Shown here one piece after another: positions 6,553-13,470 of a stretch of DNA of 29,749 nt. The notes beneath the pieces are model-generated. The model saw only the letters and a list, made by a program, of their open reading frames with translations, made no database searches and was not told the origin of the DNA. Source of the DNA: an uncultured Oscillospiraceae bacterium (lineage in GTDB: Bacteria; Bacillota; Clostridia; Oscillospirales; Oscillospiraceae); the NCBI GenBank assembly GCA_934615645.1, contig CAKTTR010000019.1, positions 1 through 29,749 of the forward strand, in the 5' to 3' direction. Numbering within the stretch: position 1 is the stretch's first letter; each line of letters starts with the position of its first letter. A program made the position numbers and the translations under genes.

Positions 6553-7302
6553 ATGAGAAGACCTATGATTGCCGGTAACTGGAAAATGAATATGACGCCG
6601 GGCCAAACGGTCCAGCTGGTTGCCGCGCTGCGGAATATGGCCCAGGCCTCCCAGGCCGAGGTCGTCGTCTGCCCGATGACGGTCAGCTTGTTTGCCGCTG
6701 CCCAGGGCCTGAAGGGCTCGAACATCAAGCTGGGCGCGCAGAATGTCCATTTTGAGGACAAGGGCGCGTTTACCGGCGAGTGCAACTGCGCGTCGCTGAA
6801 GGAGCTGGGCGTGGAATATGTCATCCTCGGCCACAGCGAGCGCCGCCAGTACTTTGGCGAGACGGACGAGACGGTCAACAAGAAGGTCTGTAAGGCGTTG
6901 GCCGAGGGCCTCAAGCCCATCGTCTGTGTTGGTGAAAAGCTTTCGGAAAAGCAGATGGGTATCACGGAAGAGGTCGTCTGCCTGCAGACGAAGGCCGCCT
7001 TGCACGGCGTGAGCCGGGCACAGCTGGACGAAGTCGTCATCGCCTACGAGCCCATTTGGGCCATCGGCACCGGCATGACGGCGACACCGGAGGACGCGAA
7101 CCAGACCATCCGCGCCATCCGGAACGCGATTCGCGATGTCTATGGCGATGCGGCGCAGAATATCCGCATTCTTTACGGCGGCAGCATGAACGATAAAAAC
7201 GCCCGGGATCTGATGGCCCAGAGCGATATTGACGGCGGCCTGATCGGCGGCGCGAGCCTGGTGGCGGAGAAATTCGAGAAAATCGTCAACTATAACCGTT
7301 AA
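6553..7302 (+). CDS. tpiA: Triosephosphate isomerase
   Basis: This 249-residue cytoplasmic enzyme interconverts glyceraldehyde-3-phosphate and dihydroxyacetone phosphate. All catalytic residues are visible: K11 in AGNWKMN, H94 in ILGHSERRQYFGE and E166 in AYEPIWAIGTG. The phosphate-binding ILYGGSMND and GLIGGASL stretches are present, and the length is normal. AGGAG at 6541-6545 precedes the ATG by 7 bases. It is not next to glycolytic genes (gapA, pgk) but directly downstream of deoC. Its likely task here is to drain the glyceraldehyde-3-phosphate made by the aldolase. No encapsulation-like extension is seen, so it is probably outside the microcompartment. Whether it is the only tpiA of the organism cannot be judged. 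Confidence 0.96.
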   Translation: MRRPMIAGNWKMNMTPGQTVQLVAALRNMAQASQAEVVVCPMTVSLFAAAQGLKGSNIKLGAQNVHFEDKGAFTGECNCASLKELGVEYVILGHSERRQYFGETDETVNKKVCKALAEGLKPIVCVGEKLSEKQMGITEEVVCLQTKAALHGVSRAQLDEVVIAYEPIWAIGTGMTATPEDANQTIRAIRNAIRDVYGDAAQNIRILYGGSMNDKNARDLMAQSDIDGGLIGGASLVAEKFEKIVNYNR

Positions 7303-7328
7303 GCGCGGCTGTTGAGGGAGAAAAGTGT

Positions 7329-8372
7329 ATGACGATTTCAGAAATTGCCGCCAAAGCTGGTGTTTCGGCGGCGACGGTTTCCCGCGTCCTGAACGGCAAA
7401 GGTCATGTGAAGGACAGCACGCGGCAGCAGATCCTGCATGTCATCCGGCAAAACGAGTATGTCCCCAGCGAGATCGCCCGGGGCCTGAGCAAGAGCGATT
7501 CCAATAATATTGGCGTCTTTGTGACGGATATTGAGAACCCCTTTTTCTCCAAGGCCGTGCGGGGGATCGCGGAGAAGGCAGATCTCTATGGCTATAACGT
7601 CTTCTTGTTCAATACGGATGAGGACCCGGAGAAGGAGCACCGGTATTTGCAGACGGTCCTTGGCTTGCGAATCAAGGGCCTGATCATCGCGCCGGTTTTT
7701 GAGACGGATGATGAGACGCGGCTGCGCCTGCAGCGGATGCAAGAGCGCGGCGTGCCGGTGGTGCTGCTGGACCGGGATATCCACGGCCTGCCGCTGGACG
7801 GCGTCTTCTCCGAGGATGAAGAGGGCGCGTATCAGGCAGTCCGGTCGCTGATCCTGGCGGGGCACCGTCGGATCGCCATCATCACGGGCCCGGATTATAC
7901 GCGCCCTGGCCGGGAGCGGACGGCGGGGTACCGCCGGGCACTGGAGGAATTTGGCCTGCCCCTGGAGGCAGCTTATATCCGCCACGGTAATTTCCGCTCG
8001 GATCTGTCGTATCTTTGCACGAAGGAGCTGCTGCATCTGCCCCAGCCGCCGACGGCGCTGTTCTGCGCCAGCAATATGACGACCATCGGCGCGCTCAAGT
8101 ATCTGAACGAGCAGAGCCTGCAGGTGGGGCGGGATATTTCCGTCATCAGTTTTGACCATGTGGAATATCTCGATTGCATGGGCCTGTCTCTGACGGCGGT
8201 GGAGCGGTCCTATGACGAGATGGGCCGCCAGGCGATGGAGCTGCTGCAAAAGCAGTTGACCTCCAGCGCAGATCCCGCGGCCGGGCGGACGCGCGTCTAT
8301 CAAAAGACGACCTTGGATGTCCATGGCTCTGAGCGCTTGGCGTCCTTGAACCCGGCGCCCGCCGGGCTTTGA
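7329..8372 (+). CDS. LacI-family transcriptional regulator
   Basis: This 347-residue repressor-type protein has an N-terminal LacI helix-turn-helix (MTISEIAAKAGVSAATVSRV, residues 1-20), the hinge-helix region (GLSKSDSNNIGVFVTDIENP) and a periplasmic-binding-like sensor domain. The sensor includes GHRRIAIITGP, TALFCASNMTTIGALKYL and DISVISFDHVEYLD. This family binds a sugar or sugar phosphate and leaves its palindromic operator. As the last gene of the sugar/BMC operon, 26 bp after tpiA, it most likely controls that operon. The operator is probably upstream of the window, since I found no convincing LacI palindrome inside. GAGGGAG at 7314-7320 precedes the ATG by 8 bases. A strong terminator follows. 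Confidence 0.93.
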   Translation: MTISEIAAKAGVSAATVSRVLNGKGHVKDSTRQQILHVIRQNEYVPSEIARGLSKSDSNNIGVFVTDIENPFFSKAVRGIAEKADLYGYNVFLFNTDEDPEKEHRYLQTVLGLRIKGLIIAPVFETDDETRLRLQRMQERGVPVVLLDRDIHGLPLDGVFSEDEEGAYQAVRSLILAGHRRIAIITGPDYTRPGRERTAGYRRALEEFGLPLEAAYIRHGNFRSDLSYLCTKELLHLPQPPTALFCASNMTTIGALKYLNEQSLQVGRDISVISFDHVEYLDCMGLSLTAVERSYDEMGRQAMELLQKQLTSSADPAAGRTRVYQKTTLDVHGSERLASLNPAPAGL

Positions 8373-8417
8373 CGGCGCCGCGCAAGCTGTATCAATGAAG
8401 CTTTTCAGTGAAAAAGG

Positions 8418-8457
8418 AAAAAACGGAACGAACGCAGCTGCGTTCGTTCCGTTTTTT
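8418..8457. terminator. Bidirectional rho-independent terminator (perfect 40-bp palindrome)
   Basis: The 20-bp half AAAAAACGGAACGAACGCAG is followed immediately by its exact reverse complement, centred between 8437 and 8438. Read on either strand it gives a GC-containing stem of 14 bp flanked by A6 and T6 tracts. It lies between the converging lacI-type gene (ends 8372, +) and rsmI (ends 8483, -), so it can end transcription from both sides. Confidence 0.93.
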
Positions 8458-8482
8458 GTGCCAGTGTCCCTTGTGCCCAGGA

Positions 8483-9346
8483 TCACTTGGACCCGGCGGG
8501 GGCGGCCGGTCCGTCTGGTTCTGCCATGGATGCGTCGTAGAGTTGATTTTTTGCAAGACCTGTCTGCGCGGCGGCCAGCCGGGCGGCTTCCTTGCGGGAG
8601 AGGCCGGACGCCATCAGCTGCCGCACCAGCGCCGCGCCAGCGGCCAGATCCGGGGCGTCCTGCCGTGCCTCCGGCGCGCCGCCGATGACCAGGACAAATT
8701 CACCCCGGGGGGCGTTTTCCTGAAAATAGGCCAGGGCGGACGCCAGATCAAAGCGCAGGACCTCCTCGTGCAGCTTCGTCAGCTCCCGGCAGAGGCTGAT
8801 GGGCCGGTCCGGGCCAAAGCAGGCGAGCAGCTGCTCCAGCGTTGCCAGCAATCGGTGGGGCGCTTCGTAAAAGATCATCGTGCGCGGCTCCGTGCGCAGC
8901 TGGTCTAGCCGGGCTTGCCGCTGCTTTTTCTGGGCTGGCAGGAAGCCTTCAAAGGCGAAGCGGCCTGTCGGCAGGGCGGAGATGCTCAGGGCGGTGATCG
9001 CGGCGCAGGGGCCGGGAATCGCACAGACGGGGATTTGCGCCTGGGCCGCCAGGCGGACCAGGTCCTCCCCCGGGTCAGAGATCGCCGGGGACCCGGCGTC
9101 TGTCACCAGGGCGCAGGTCTGCCCCTGGGCGATGCGGGCGATGACCTCCGGCCCGGAGGCGGCCTTGTTGTGCTCGTGATAGCTCACCAGGGGCTTATGC
9201 AGCTGCAGATGGTTCAGCAGCTTCCGGGTGACCCGGGTGTCTTCAGCGGCGATAAAATCCGCTTCGGCCAGCGTCTGGCGGCAGCGGTCAGAGATATCGG
9301 ACAGATTGCCGATGGGGGTGGGGACGAGATATAAAAGCGCGGCCAT
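8483..9346 (-). CDS. rsmI: 16S rRNA (cytidine-1402-2'-O)-methyltransferase RsmI
   Basis: This 287-residue SAM-dependent enzyme of the tetrapyrrole-methylase fold modifies C1402 of 16S rRNA in the ribosomal P site. RsmH, which modifies the same nucleotide at N4, is also in this window. Motifs are clear: LYLVPTPIGNLSDIS (5-19), AAEDTRVTRKLL, ALVTDAGSPAISDPG (79-93), AIPGPCAAITAL, FEGFLPAQKKQR and FYEAPHRL. The start is set at the ATG at 9346, because the minus strand reads AAGGAG then 8 bases then ATG. A GTG three codons upstream (9355) directly abuts that site and is unlikely. The gap to the upstream methyltransferase gene is 5 bases, and its stop codon lies inside the ribosome-site region, which implies translational coupling. 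Confidence 0.95.
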   Translation of the reverse strand: MAALLYLVPTPIGNLSDISDRCRQTLAEADFIAAEDTRVTRKLLNHLQLHKPLVSYHEHNKAASGPEVIARIAQGQTCALVTDAGSPAISDPGEDLVRLAAQAQIPVCAIPGPCAAITALSISALPTGRFAFEGFLPAQKKQRQARLDQLRTEPRTMIFYEAPHRLLATLEQLLACFGPDRPISLCRELTKLHEEVLRFDLASALAYFQENAPRGEFVLVIGGAPEARQDAPDLAAGAALVRQLMASGLSRKEAARLAAAQTGLAKNQLYDASMAEPDGPAAPAGSK

Positions 9347-9351
9347 GAGGG

Positions 9352-10074
9352 TCACTCCTTGTCTAAATGATAAAGCTGGCGGTATTCCGCCGTCGGCGCG
9401 CCGTCGGGCGTAAAGAGCAGCAGGTCCGGCTCCAATGCCAGGCCCGGCTTGCCGCCCCGGCGGCTTTCGACCAGCAGCAGCGAGACCGGCGCGCCAGCGT
9501 GATGGCGTACCAAGCGCATCCGCTTCGGCTCAAAGCCCGCCTGCCGCAGGCCGCAGAACAGGTCGCACAGCCGCTCCGGCCGATAGACCAGCGCCAGACG
9601 GCCGCCGGTCTTGACGAGCCACGCCGCCGCATCCAGCAGCTGCGCCAGAGTGCAGGTCTCCTCTGAACGGGCGGCGGCAAGCAGCGGCGAGGCAGCCGCC
9701 TGCCCGCTGCCCTGGGGGAAATACGGTGGGTTGGCCACGGCGGCGTCAAAGCTGTGCTGGGGCAGAATCGTGCGGATTTGCCGCAGGTCCGCCTGCAGAA
9801 TTTCAACGCGGGGGGCGAGGGCGTTGCAGCGGACGCTCTCCTGCGCCGCCTGACAGGCCAGGGGCTGCAGCTCCAGCCCGGTGATCCGGCAGTCCGGCGC
9901 GCGGCCTGCCAGCAGGAATGTGATATTCCCGCTGCCGCAGCCCAGGTCCGCAATGCGCATGCCGCGGCCCAGGGTGAGGAAATTTGCCACAAGGACGGAA
10001 TCCGTGCTCATCCGGAAGCAGTCCTCCGGCTGGAGGATCCGGATCCCGCTGTGTAGCTGCTCAAAATACGCCAT
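9352..10074 (-). CDS. trmN6: TrmN6-type tRNA1(Val) (adenine-37-N6)-methyltransferase (YabB-like)
   Basis: This 240-residue class I SAM methyltransferase has the SAM-binding motif DLGCGSGN (43-50), an acidic residue after the second strand (GLELQPLA) and the adenine-N6 signature NPPY (115-118, followed by FPQGSG). The N-terminus, with LHSGIRILQPEDCFRMSTDS, matches the TrmN6/YabB family. By family it methylates A37 of tRNA1(Val). A methyltransferase of this family next to rsmI is a common Firmicute arrangement (yabB-yabC in Bacillus). A GGGAAGG site lies about 8 bases before the ATG. A different RNA adenine as target cannot be excluded. Confidence 0.85.
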   Translation of the reverse strand: MAYFEQLHSGIRILQPEDCFRMSTDSVLVANFLTLGRGMRIADLGCGSGNITFLLAGRAPDCRITGLELQPLACQAAQESVRCNALAPRVEILQADLRQIRTILPQHSFDAAVANPPYFPQGSGQAAASPLLAAARSEETCTLAQLLDAAAWLVKTGGRLALVYRPERLCDLFCGLRQAGFEPKRMRLVRHHAGAPVSLLLVESRRGGKPGLALEPDLLLFTPDGAPTAEYRQLYHLDKE

Positions 10075-10119
10075 ACGACCGCCTTCCCGCGTAACGCAAC
10101 CATGGGTTTTTCATGGCAA

Positions 10120-10175
10120 TACAAGAAACGAGCCTATGCGCAATGCAATTGCAGCATAGGCTCGTTCGTTGTTTC
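10120..10175 (-). terminator. Terminator of the ferredoxin gene
   Basis: ACGAGCCTATGC (10128-10139) is the exact inverse complement of 10154-10165, around a 14-base loop that is itself partly palindromic (TGCAATTGCA). On the minus strand the stem is followed by GTTTCTTGTATTG, a moderate T-rich tail. It lies 11 bases past the ferredoxin stop codon and separates that gene from the trmN6-rsmI pair. Confidence 0.75.
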
Positions 10176-10346
10176 TTACCGCTGTTCAATTGCCTCGGTG
10201 GGACATGCTGCAGCGCAGGAACCGCACTCAACACAAGCATCAGCATCGATGACGTACTTTCCATCAACTTCGGAGATGATGCTCAGGGGGCAGGTGTCAG
10301 CGCAGGTGCCGCACTGAACGCAAGCGTCCGTAATGAAATATGCCAT
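10176..10346 (-). CDS. 2[4Fe-4S] clostridial-type ferredoxin
   Basis: This is a complete 56-residue ferredoxin, the standard size for the clostridial type. It carries low-potential electrons in the cytoplasm, for example for pyruvate:ferredoxin oxidoreductase or hydrogenase. Two CxxCxxCxxxCP motifs are intact: C9, C12, C15, C19 with P20, and C38, C41, C44, C48 with P49. An open frame extends upstream to 10502, but the ATG at 10346 (MAYFITDACVQCGTCADTCP) has a GGAGG site 7 to 8 bases upstream and the promoter lies inside the extension, which settles the start. The gene is a single-gene unit with its own promoter and terminator and is divergent from clpC. Confidence 0.97.
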   Translation of the reverse strand: MAYFITDACVQCGTCADTCPLSIISEVDGKYVIDADACVECGSCAAACPTEAIEQR

Positions 10347-10389
10347 TTTTGTAACCTCCATAATAAATTGCAAAAAATTTTGCACCTTT

Positions 10390-10417
10390 ATTCTACCATG
10401 TTTTTTAGAAAAAGCAA
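10390..10417 (-). promoter_or_regulatory. Promoter of the ferredoxin gene
   Basis: On the minus strand, TTGCTT (10412-10417) and TAGAAT (10390-10395) are 16 bp apart, a good match to a housekeeping sigma promoter, in an AT-rich island. The predicted start near 10383 would leave a leader of about 37 bases. Confidence 0.75.
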
Positions 10418-10522
10418 TAACCGAATTGCATTTCCGCCAGAAAGACCGGCGCGGTTTAAAACCGGATTTTTCCGACGACAATAGGGGGGTAAGATCTGGC
10501 ACAGAGCGAGGAGGCGCGGTAT

Positions 10523-12847
10523 ATGCGGGTGAAATTTTCCTGGGAAACAGAGCGCCTGCTGCAGCAGGCGGCCTGCGAGGCCCGGGGCATGGGCCACGGG
10601 TACCTGGGCAGTGAGCATCTGCTGCTGGCGATGAGCCGCGCGCCGGAGACGACGGCTGGGCGCATCCTGCAGTGGTGCGGCGCGCCGTATACGGCGCTGG
10701 CGCCGCTGCTGCTGGCGCAGATCGGGCAGGGCAGCCCCGGCAGCCCGCTGCGCCAGGGAATGACGCCGGGGGCGGCGCAGGTGCTGGGCGTCGCCGCCCA
10801 GGCGGCGTCGGACCTGGGCGGCGGCCCGTTGGAGCCGGTGCATCTGCTGCTGGGGGTCGGGCGGCTGCCGGAGAGCGGCGCGGCGCAGCTGCTGCAGCAG
10901 TGCGGCGTCTGCCTGGACGATGTTTTTACCGACGCCGTCGTAAGCCTGCGGCGCCGGGAATTGGACACGGAAAAGAGGGGGATTCCTACGAGAGTATTAG
11001 ATCAATTTGGCATAAACCTGCTGGAAAAGGCGGAGAAAATGGAGACGGTCATTGGCCGGGAGGCGGAGATCGCCCAGGTCATCCAGATCCTTTGCCGGAA
11101 GAATAAGAACAACCCCGCGCTGATCGGGCAGCCCGGCGTGGGCAAGACGGCCATCGTGGAGGGGCTGGCCCAGCGGATGGCCCTGGGCCATGTGCCGGAG
11201 CCGCTGCGGGGAAAACGACTCGTCAGCGTCGACGTGGCCGGGATGGTCGCAGGGACAAAATACCGGGGCGAATTTGAAGAACGCCTGCGGGATATGCTGG
11301 CGGAGATCCAGCGGGCGGGGAATATCATTCTCTTTGTCGATGAGATGCACACCCTGGTGGGCGCCGGGGCCGCCGAAGGCGCGATCGACGCCTCCAATAT
11401 TATGAAACCGGCCCTGGGCCGGGGCCAGCTGCAGCTGATCGGTGCGACGACGCTGGAGGAGTACCGCCGCTATATCGAGAAGGACGCCGCCCTGGCCCGG
11501 CGTTTTCGCAGCGTCCAAATCGCGGAGCCGAGCCAGGACCAGACACTGCAGATCCTCCGGGGTTTGCGGCCCGGCCTGGAGCAGCACCACCGCCTGCAGA
11601 TTACAGACCAGGCCCTGGAGACGGCGGTGCAGATGGCGGCGCGCTATCTGCCTGAGCATTATTTCCCGGATAAGGCGCTGGACCTGGTGGACGAGGGCGC
11701 GGCCATTGCCGCCCTGGAAGCCGCCCGGGGCGGCCGCGAGCGCTTTACCCGGCAGCGGGCAGCGCTGGACCGGGACCTGGGCAGCGCCCTGCAGGAGCGC
11801 CGGCTGGACCAAGCCGTCCAGCTGCAGCAGAAGCTGAGCCGCCTGGAGCAGACGATGCCCCAATATACCGTGCAGCCGCGGCATGTCGCCCAGGCGGTGG
11901 CAAATCGCACCGGGATCCCGGCGGGCGAGGTCCAGGACCAGGAGCGGCAGCGGCTGCAGCAGCTGGAGCAGCTGCTGCGGGAGCGGATCGTCGGCCAGGA
12001 CCAGGCGGTGCATGAGATCGCCGGGGCCGTCCGCCGGGGCCGGGCAGGGCTGGCCAGTCACAACCGGCCGGTGGCGGCGATCTTGCTGATGGGCCCCACC
12101 GGCGTGGGGAAGACGGCCCTGTGCAAGGCGCTGGCCGCCGTTGTCTTTGGCAGCGAAAAGGCGATGATCCGGCTGGATATGTCGGAGTATATGGAAAAGC
12201 ACGCCGTCTCCCGGCTGGTGGGCGCGCCGCCGGGCTATGTCGGCTATGAGGACGGCGGGGATCTGACGGAGAAGGTGCGCCGCAATCCCTATAGTCTCGT
12301 CTTGCTGGATGAGCTGGAAAAGGCCCACCGGGATGTGACGGGGCTGCTCCTGCAGATCTTTGACGACGGGGTTTTGACCGACAGCACCGGCCGCCGTGTG
12401 GATTTTCGCCACACCCTGATCGTCATGACCTCCAACATCGGCAGCGACCAGACGGGCAAGGGCGGCCTGGGCTTCTGCCCAGATAGCGAGCCCACCCGCC
12501 GCCAGGCCCAGCTGGAGTCGCTGTACCCGCCGGAATTCTTGGGCCGCATCGACTGCATCACCCAATTTTCCGCCCTGGGGCAGGCAGAGCTGACCCAGAT
12601 CGCAGCGATGCTGCTTCGGAGCCTGCAGGAGCGGGCGGCGCAGCGGCAGGTCATGCTGCAGATCAGCCCGGCGGTGGCTCCGCTGTTGGCGAGCCAAAGC
12701 AGTCGGGAGCGGGCAGGCGCCCGGGGCATCCGGCACCGGCTGCAGCAGGAGGTGGAGAACCCGGTGGCCGAGCAAATGCTCAGCTGCAGCGGCCGCCCCC
12801 TGGCGATCCAGGTGACCGTGGCGGAGGGCCGCGTCATCCTGCGCTGA
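10523..12847 (+). CDS. clpC: ClpC-type AAA+ protease ATPase subunit
   Basis: This 774-residue Hsp100 unfoldase has two AAA+ modules. It has an N-terminal Clp_N repeat region (about 1-150). AAA1 has Walker A GQPGVGKT (K208), Walker B ILFVDEMHTL (E274), and the pore loop region GTKYRGEFEERL. A short coiled middle part (about 410-450) follows, then AAA2 with Walker A GPTGVGKT (K530) and Walker B LVLLDELEKA. A ClpP-docking-like LGF occurs in GKGGLGFCPD, so partnership with ClpP is likely. The middle region and total length are closer to ClpC (about 810) than ClpB (about 860). The N-domain is Ala/Gly/Leu-rich and diverged. GAGGAGG at 10508-10514 precedes the ATG by 8 bases. The usual ctsR-mcsA-mcsB partners are absent on both sides, and I see no CtsR-type repeat upstream. 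Its regulation is therefore unclear. Confidence 0.92.
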   Translation: MRVKFSWETERLLQQAACEARGMGHGYLGSEHLLLAMSRAPETTAGRILQWCGAPYTALAPLLLAQIGQGSPGSPLRQGMTPGAAQVLGVAAQAASDLGGGPLEPVHLLLGVGRLPESGAAQLLQQCGVCLDDVFTDAVVSLRRRELDTEKRGIPTRVLDQFGINLLEKAEKMETVIGREAEIAQVIQILCRKNKNNPALIGQPGVGKTAIVEGLAQRMALGHVPEPLRGKRLVSVDVAGMVAGTKYRGEFEERLRDMLAEIQRAGNIILFVDEMHTLVGAGAAEGAIDASNIMKPALGRGQLQLIGATTLEEYRRYIEKDAALARRFRSVQIAEPSQDQTLQILRGLRPGLEQHHRLQITDQALETAVQMAARYLPEHYFPDKALDLVDEGAAIAALEAARGGRERFTRQRAALDRDLGSALQERRLDQAVQLQQKLSRLEQTMPQYTVQPRHVAQAVANRTGIPAGEVQDQERQRLQQLEQLLRERIVGQDQAVHEIAGAVRRGRAGLASHNRPVAAILLMGPTGVGKTALCKALAAVVFGSEKAMIRLDMSEYMEKHAVSRLVGAPPGYVGYEDGGDLTEKVRRNPYSLVLLDELEKAHRDVTGLLLQIFDDGVLTDSTGRRVDFRHTLIVMTSNIGSDQTGKGGLGFCPDSEPTRRQAQLESLYPPEFLGRIDCITQFSALGQAELTQIAAMLLRSLQERAAQRQVMLQISPAVAPLLASQSSRERAGARGIRHRLQQEVENPVAEQMLSCSGRPLAIQVTVAEGRVILR

Positions 12848-12954
12848 TCGTGCGTTTGTTTGCAAAACTAGAAACAAATATTCGAAAAAGTGCGTGTTTT
12901 TATGAATAAAGCTTAAATTTTACTGGAATATTTTCCCAAAACCCGAATTTATGG
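12848..12954. other. AT-rich spacer between clpC and the dcw promoter
   Basis: About 107 bases of clearly lower GC than either side. It contains a TTTGTTT / AAACAAA inverted repeat (12855-12861 with 12872-12878, 10-base loop) and scattered A and T tracts, including a T5 run at about 12897-12901. It could hold a weak clpC terminator and an UP-element for the promoter downstream. No coding potential is seen. Confidence 0.5.
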
Positions 12955-12983
12955 TTGCATTTTTATTTTGAAACGGCTATACT
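12955..12983 (+). promoter_or_regulatory. Main promoter of the dcw (mraZ) operon
   Basis: TTGCAT (12955-12960), a 17-bp spacer, then TATACT (12978-12983) is a near-consensus housekeeping promoter within an AT-rich region. Transcription would start near 12990, exactly at the first of the MraZ-type repeats, so bound MraZ would overlap the start site. Confidence 0.85.
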
Positions 12984-12989
12984 AAAATC

Positions 12990-13050
12990 AAAGTGGAGCA
13001 AAATGGATGAAAAGAGATCCAAAGTGGAGCGAAGTGAAGTGAGGTGAAGC
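12990..13050 (+). repeat. MraZ operator: 10-bp direct repeats
   Basis: The repeat units are AAAGTGGAGC (12990-12999), AAAATGGATG (13000-13009), a weak 11-base unit (13010-13020), AAAGTGGAGC again (13021-13030), GAAGTGAAGT (13031-13040) and GAGGTGAAGC (13041-13050). MraZ in other bacteria binds tandem boxes with a 10-bp period (AAAGTGK-NNN in Mollicutes, TGGGN with 5-base spacing in E. coli). The exact copies at 12990 and 13021 are strong evidence of a designed array. The last unit doubles as the ribosome site (GAGGTG) of mraZ, so the array may also act at translation. Confidence 0.85.
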
Positions 13051-13053
13051 GAG

Positions 13054-13470
13054 ATGTTCGGAAAGTACCGCCACAGTGTCGACCCGAAGGGCCGTCTGTT
13101 TGTGCCCGCCAAGCTGCGGGAGGAACTGGGGGACGCTTTCTACGTCACGCTGGGCCTGGACCACTGCGTCTCCGTTTACACGGAGGCCGCCTGGCAGCGC
13201 TGCATGGAGAAGTACAATAACCTGTCCATGTCCCAGAGCCGGGCGATGCGCCTGCTGCTGGCCAACGCCGCCAAGTGTGAGCCGGATAAGCAGGGCCGCT
13301 TCCTGATCCCCACGGAGCTGCGGGACTATGCCAATATCCGGCAGAACGTGGTCTTCATCGGCCAGGGCAATCACGCGGAGATCTGGGACGCCGAAGCATA
13401 CGAAGCCATGGAGGCGGAAATGCTCACGCCGGAGAACCTGGCGGCTGCCATGGAGGAATTGGGATTCTGA
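13054..13470 (+). CDS. mraZ: MraZ, transcriptional regulator of the division/cell-wall cluster
   Basis: This 138-residue protein has two AbrB-like half-domains, each with the DxxGR motif: DPKGRLFVP (10-18) and DKQGRFLIP (78-86). MraZ assembles into a ring-shaped oligomer that binds tandem repeats in its own promoter and represses the dcw operon. The matching repeats are directly upstream. The start at 13054 has GAGGTG 7 bases before it. The TGA stop shares a base with the rsmH start (TGATG), so the two are translationally coupled. Confidence 0.97.
   Translation: MFGKYRHSVDPKGRLFVPAKLREELGDAFYVTLGLDHCVSVYTEAAWQRCMEKYNNLSMSQSRAMRLLLANAAKCEPDKQGRFLIPTELRDYANIRQNVVFIGQGNHAEIWDAEAYEAMEAEMLTPENLAAAMEELGF

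Noticed and set aside
10452..10464. Small palindrome CGGTTTAAAACCG upstream of clpC as an operator
   Set aside because: Too short and without a recognisable promoter around it to support a call.
10347..10502. A 52-residue N-terminal extension of the ferredoxin
   Set aside because: The promoter and the GGAGG site for the short form lie inside it, and the 56-residue form is the standard full-length protein.
10997..12877. A 626-codon open frame on the strand opposite clpC, and similar long antisense frames opposite the importer ATPase, murE, murF and ftsQ
   Set aside because: They are by-products of high GC at third codon positions; they lack family motifs and ribosome sites and overlap well-supported genes.
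12855..12878. TTTGTTT/AAACAAA inverted repeat as the clpC terminator
   Set aside because: The stem has only one G-C pair and no directly attached T-run, so I describe it only as part of the AT-rich spacer.
13003..13047. A 14-codon open frame (MDEKRSKVERSEVR) before mraZ
   Set aside because: It lies entirely in the MraZ repeat array; the 10-bp repeats explain the sequence and no proper ribosome site is evident.
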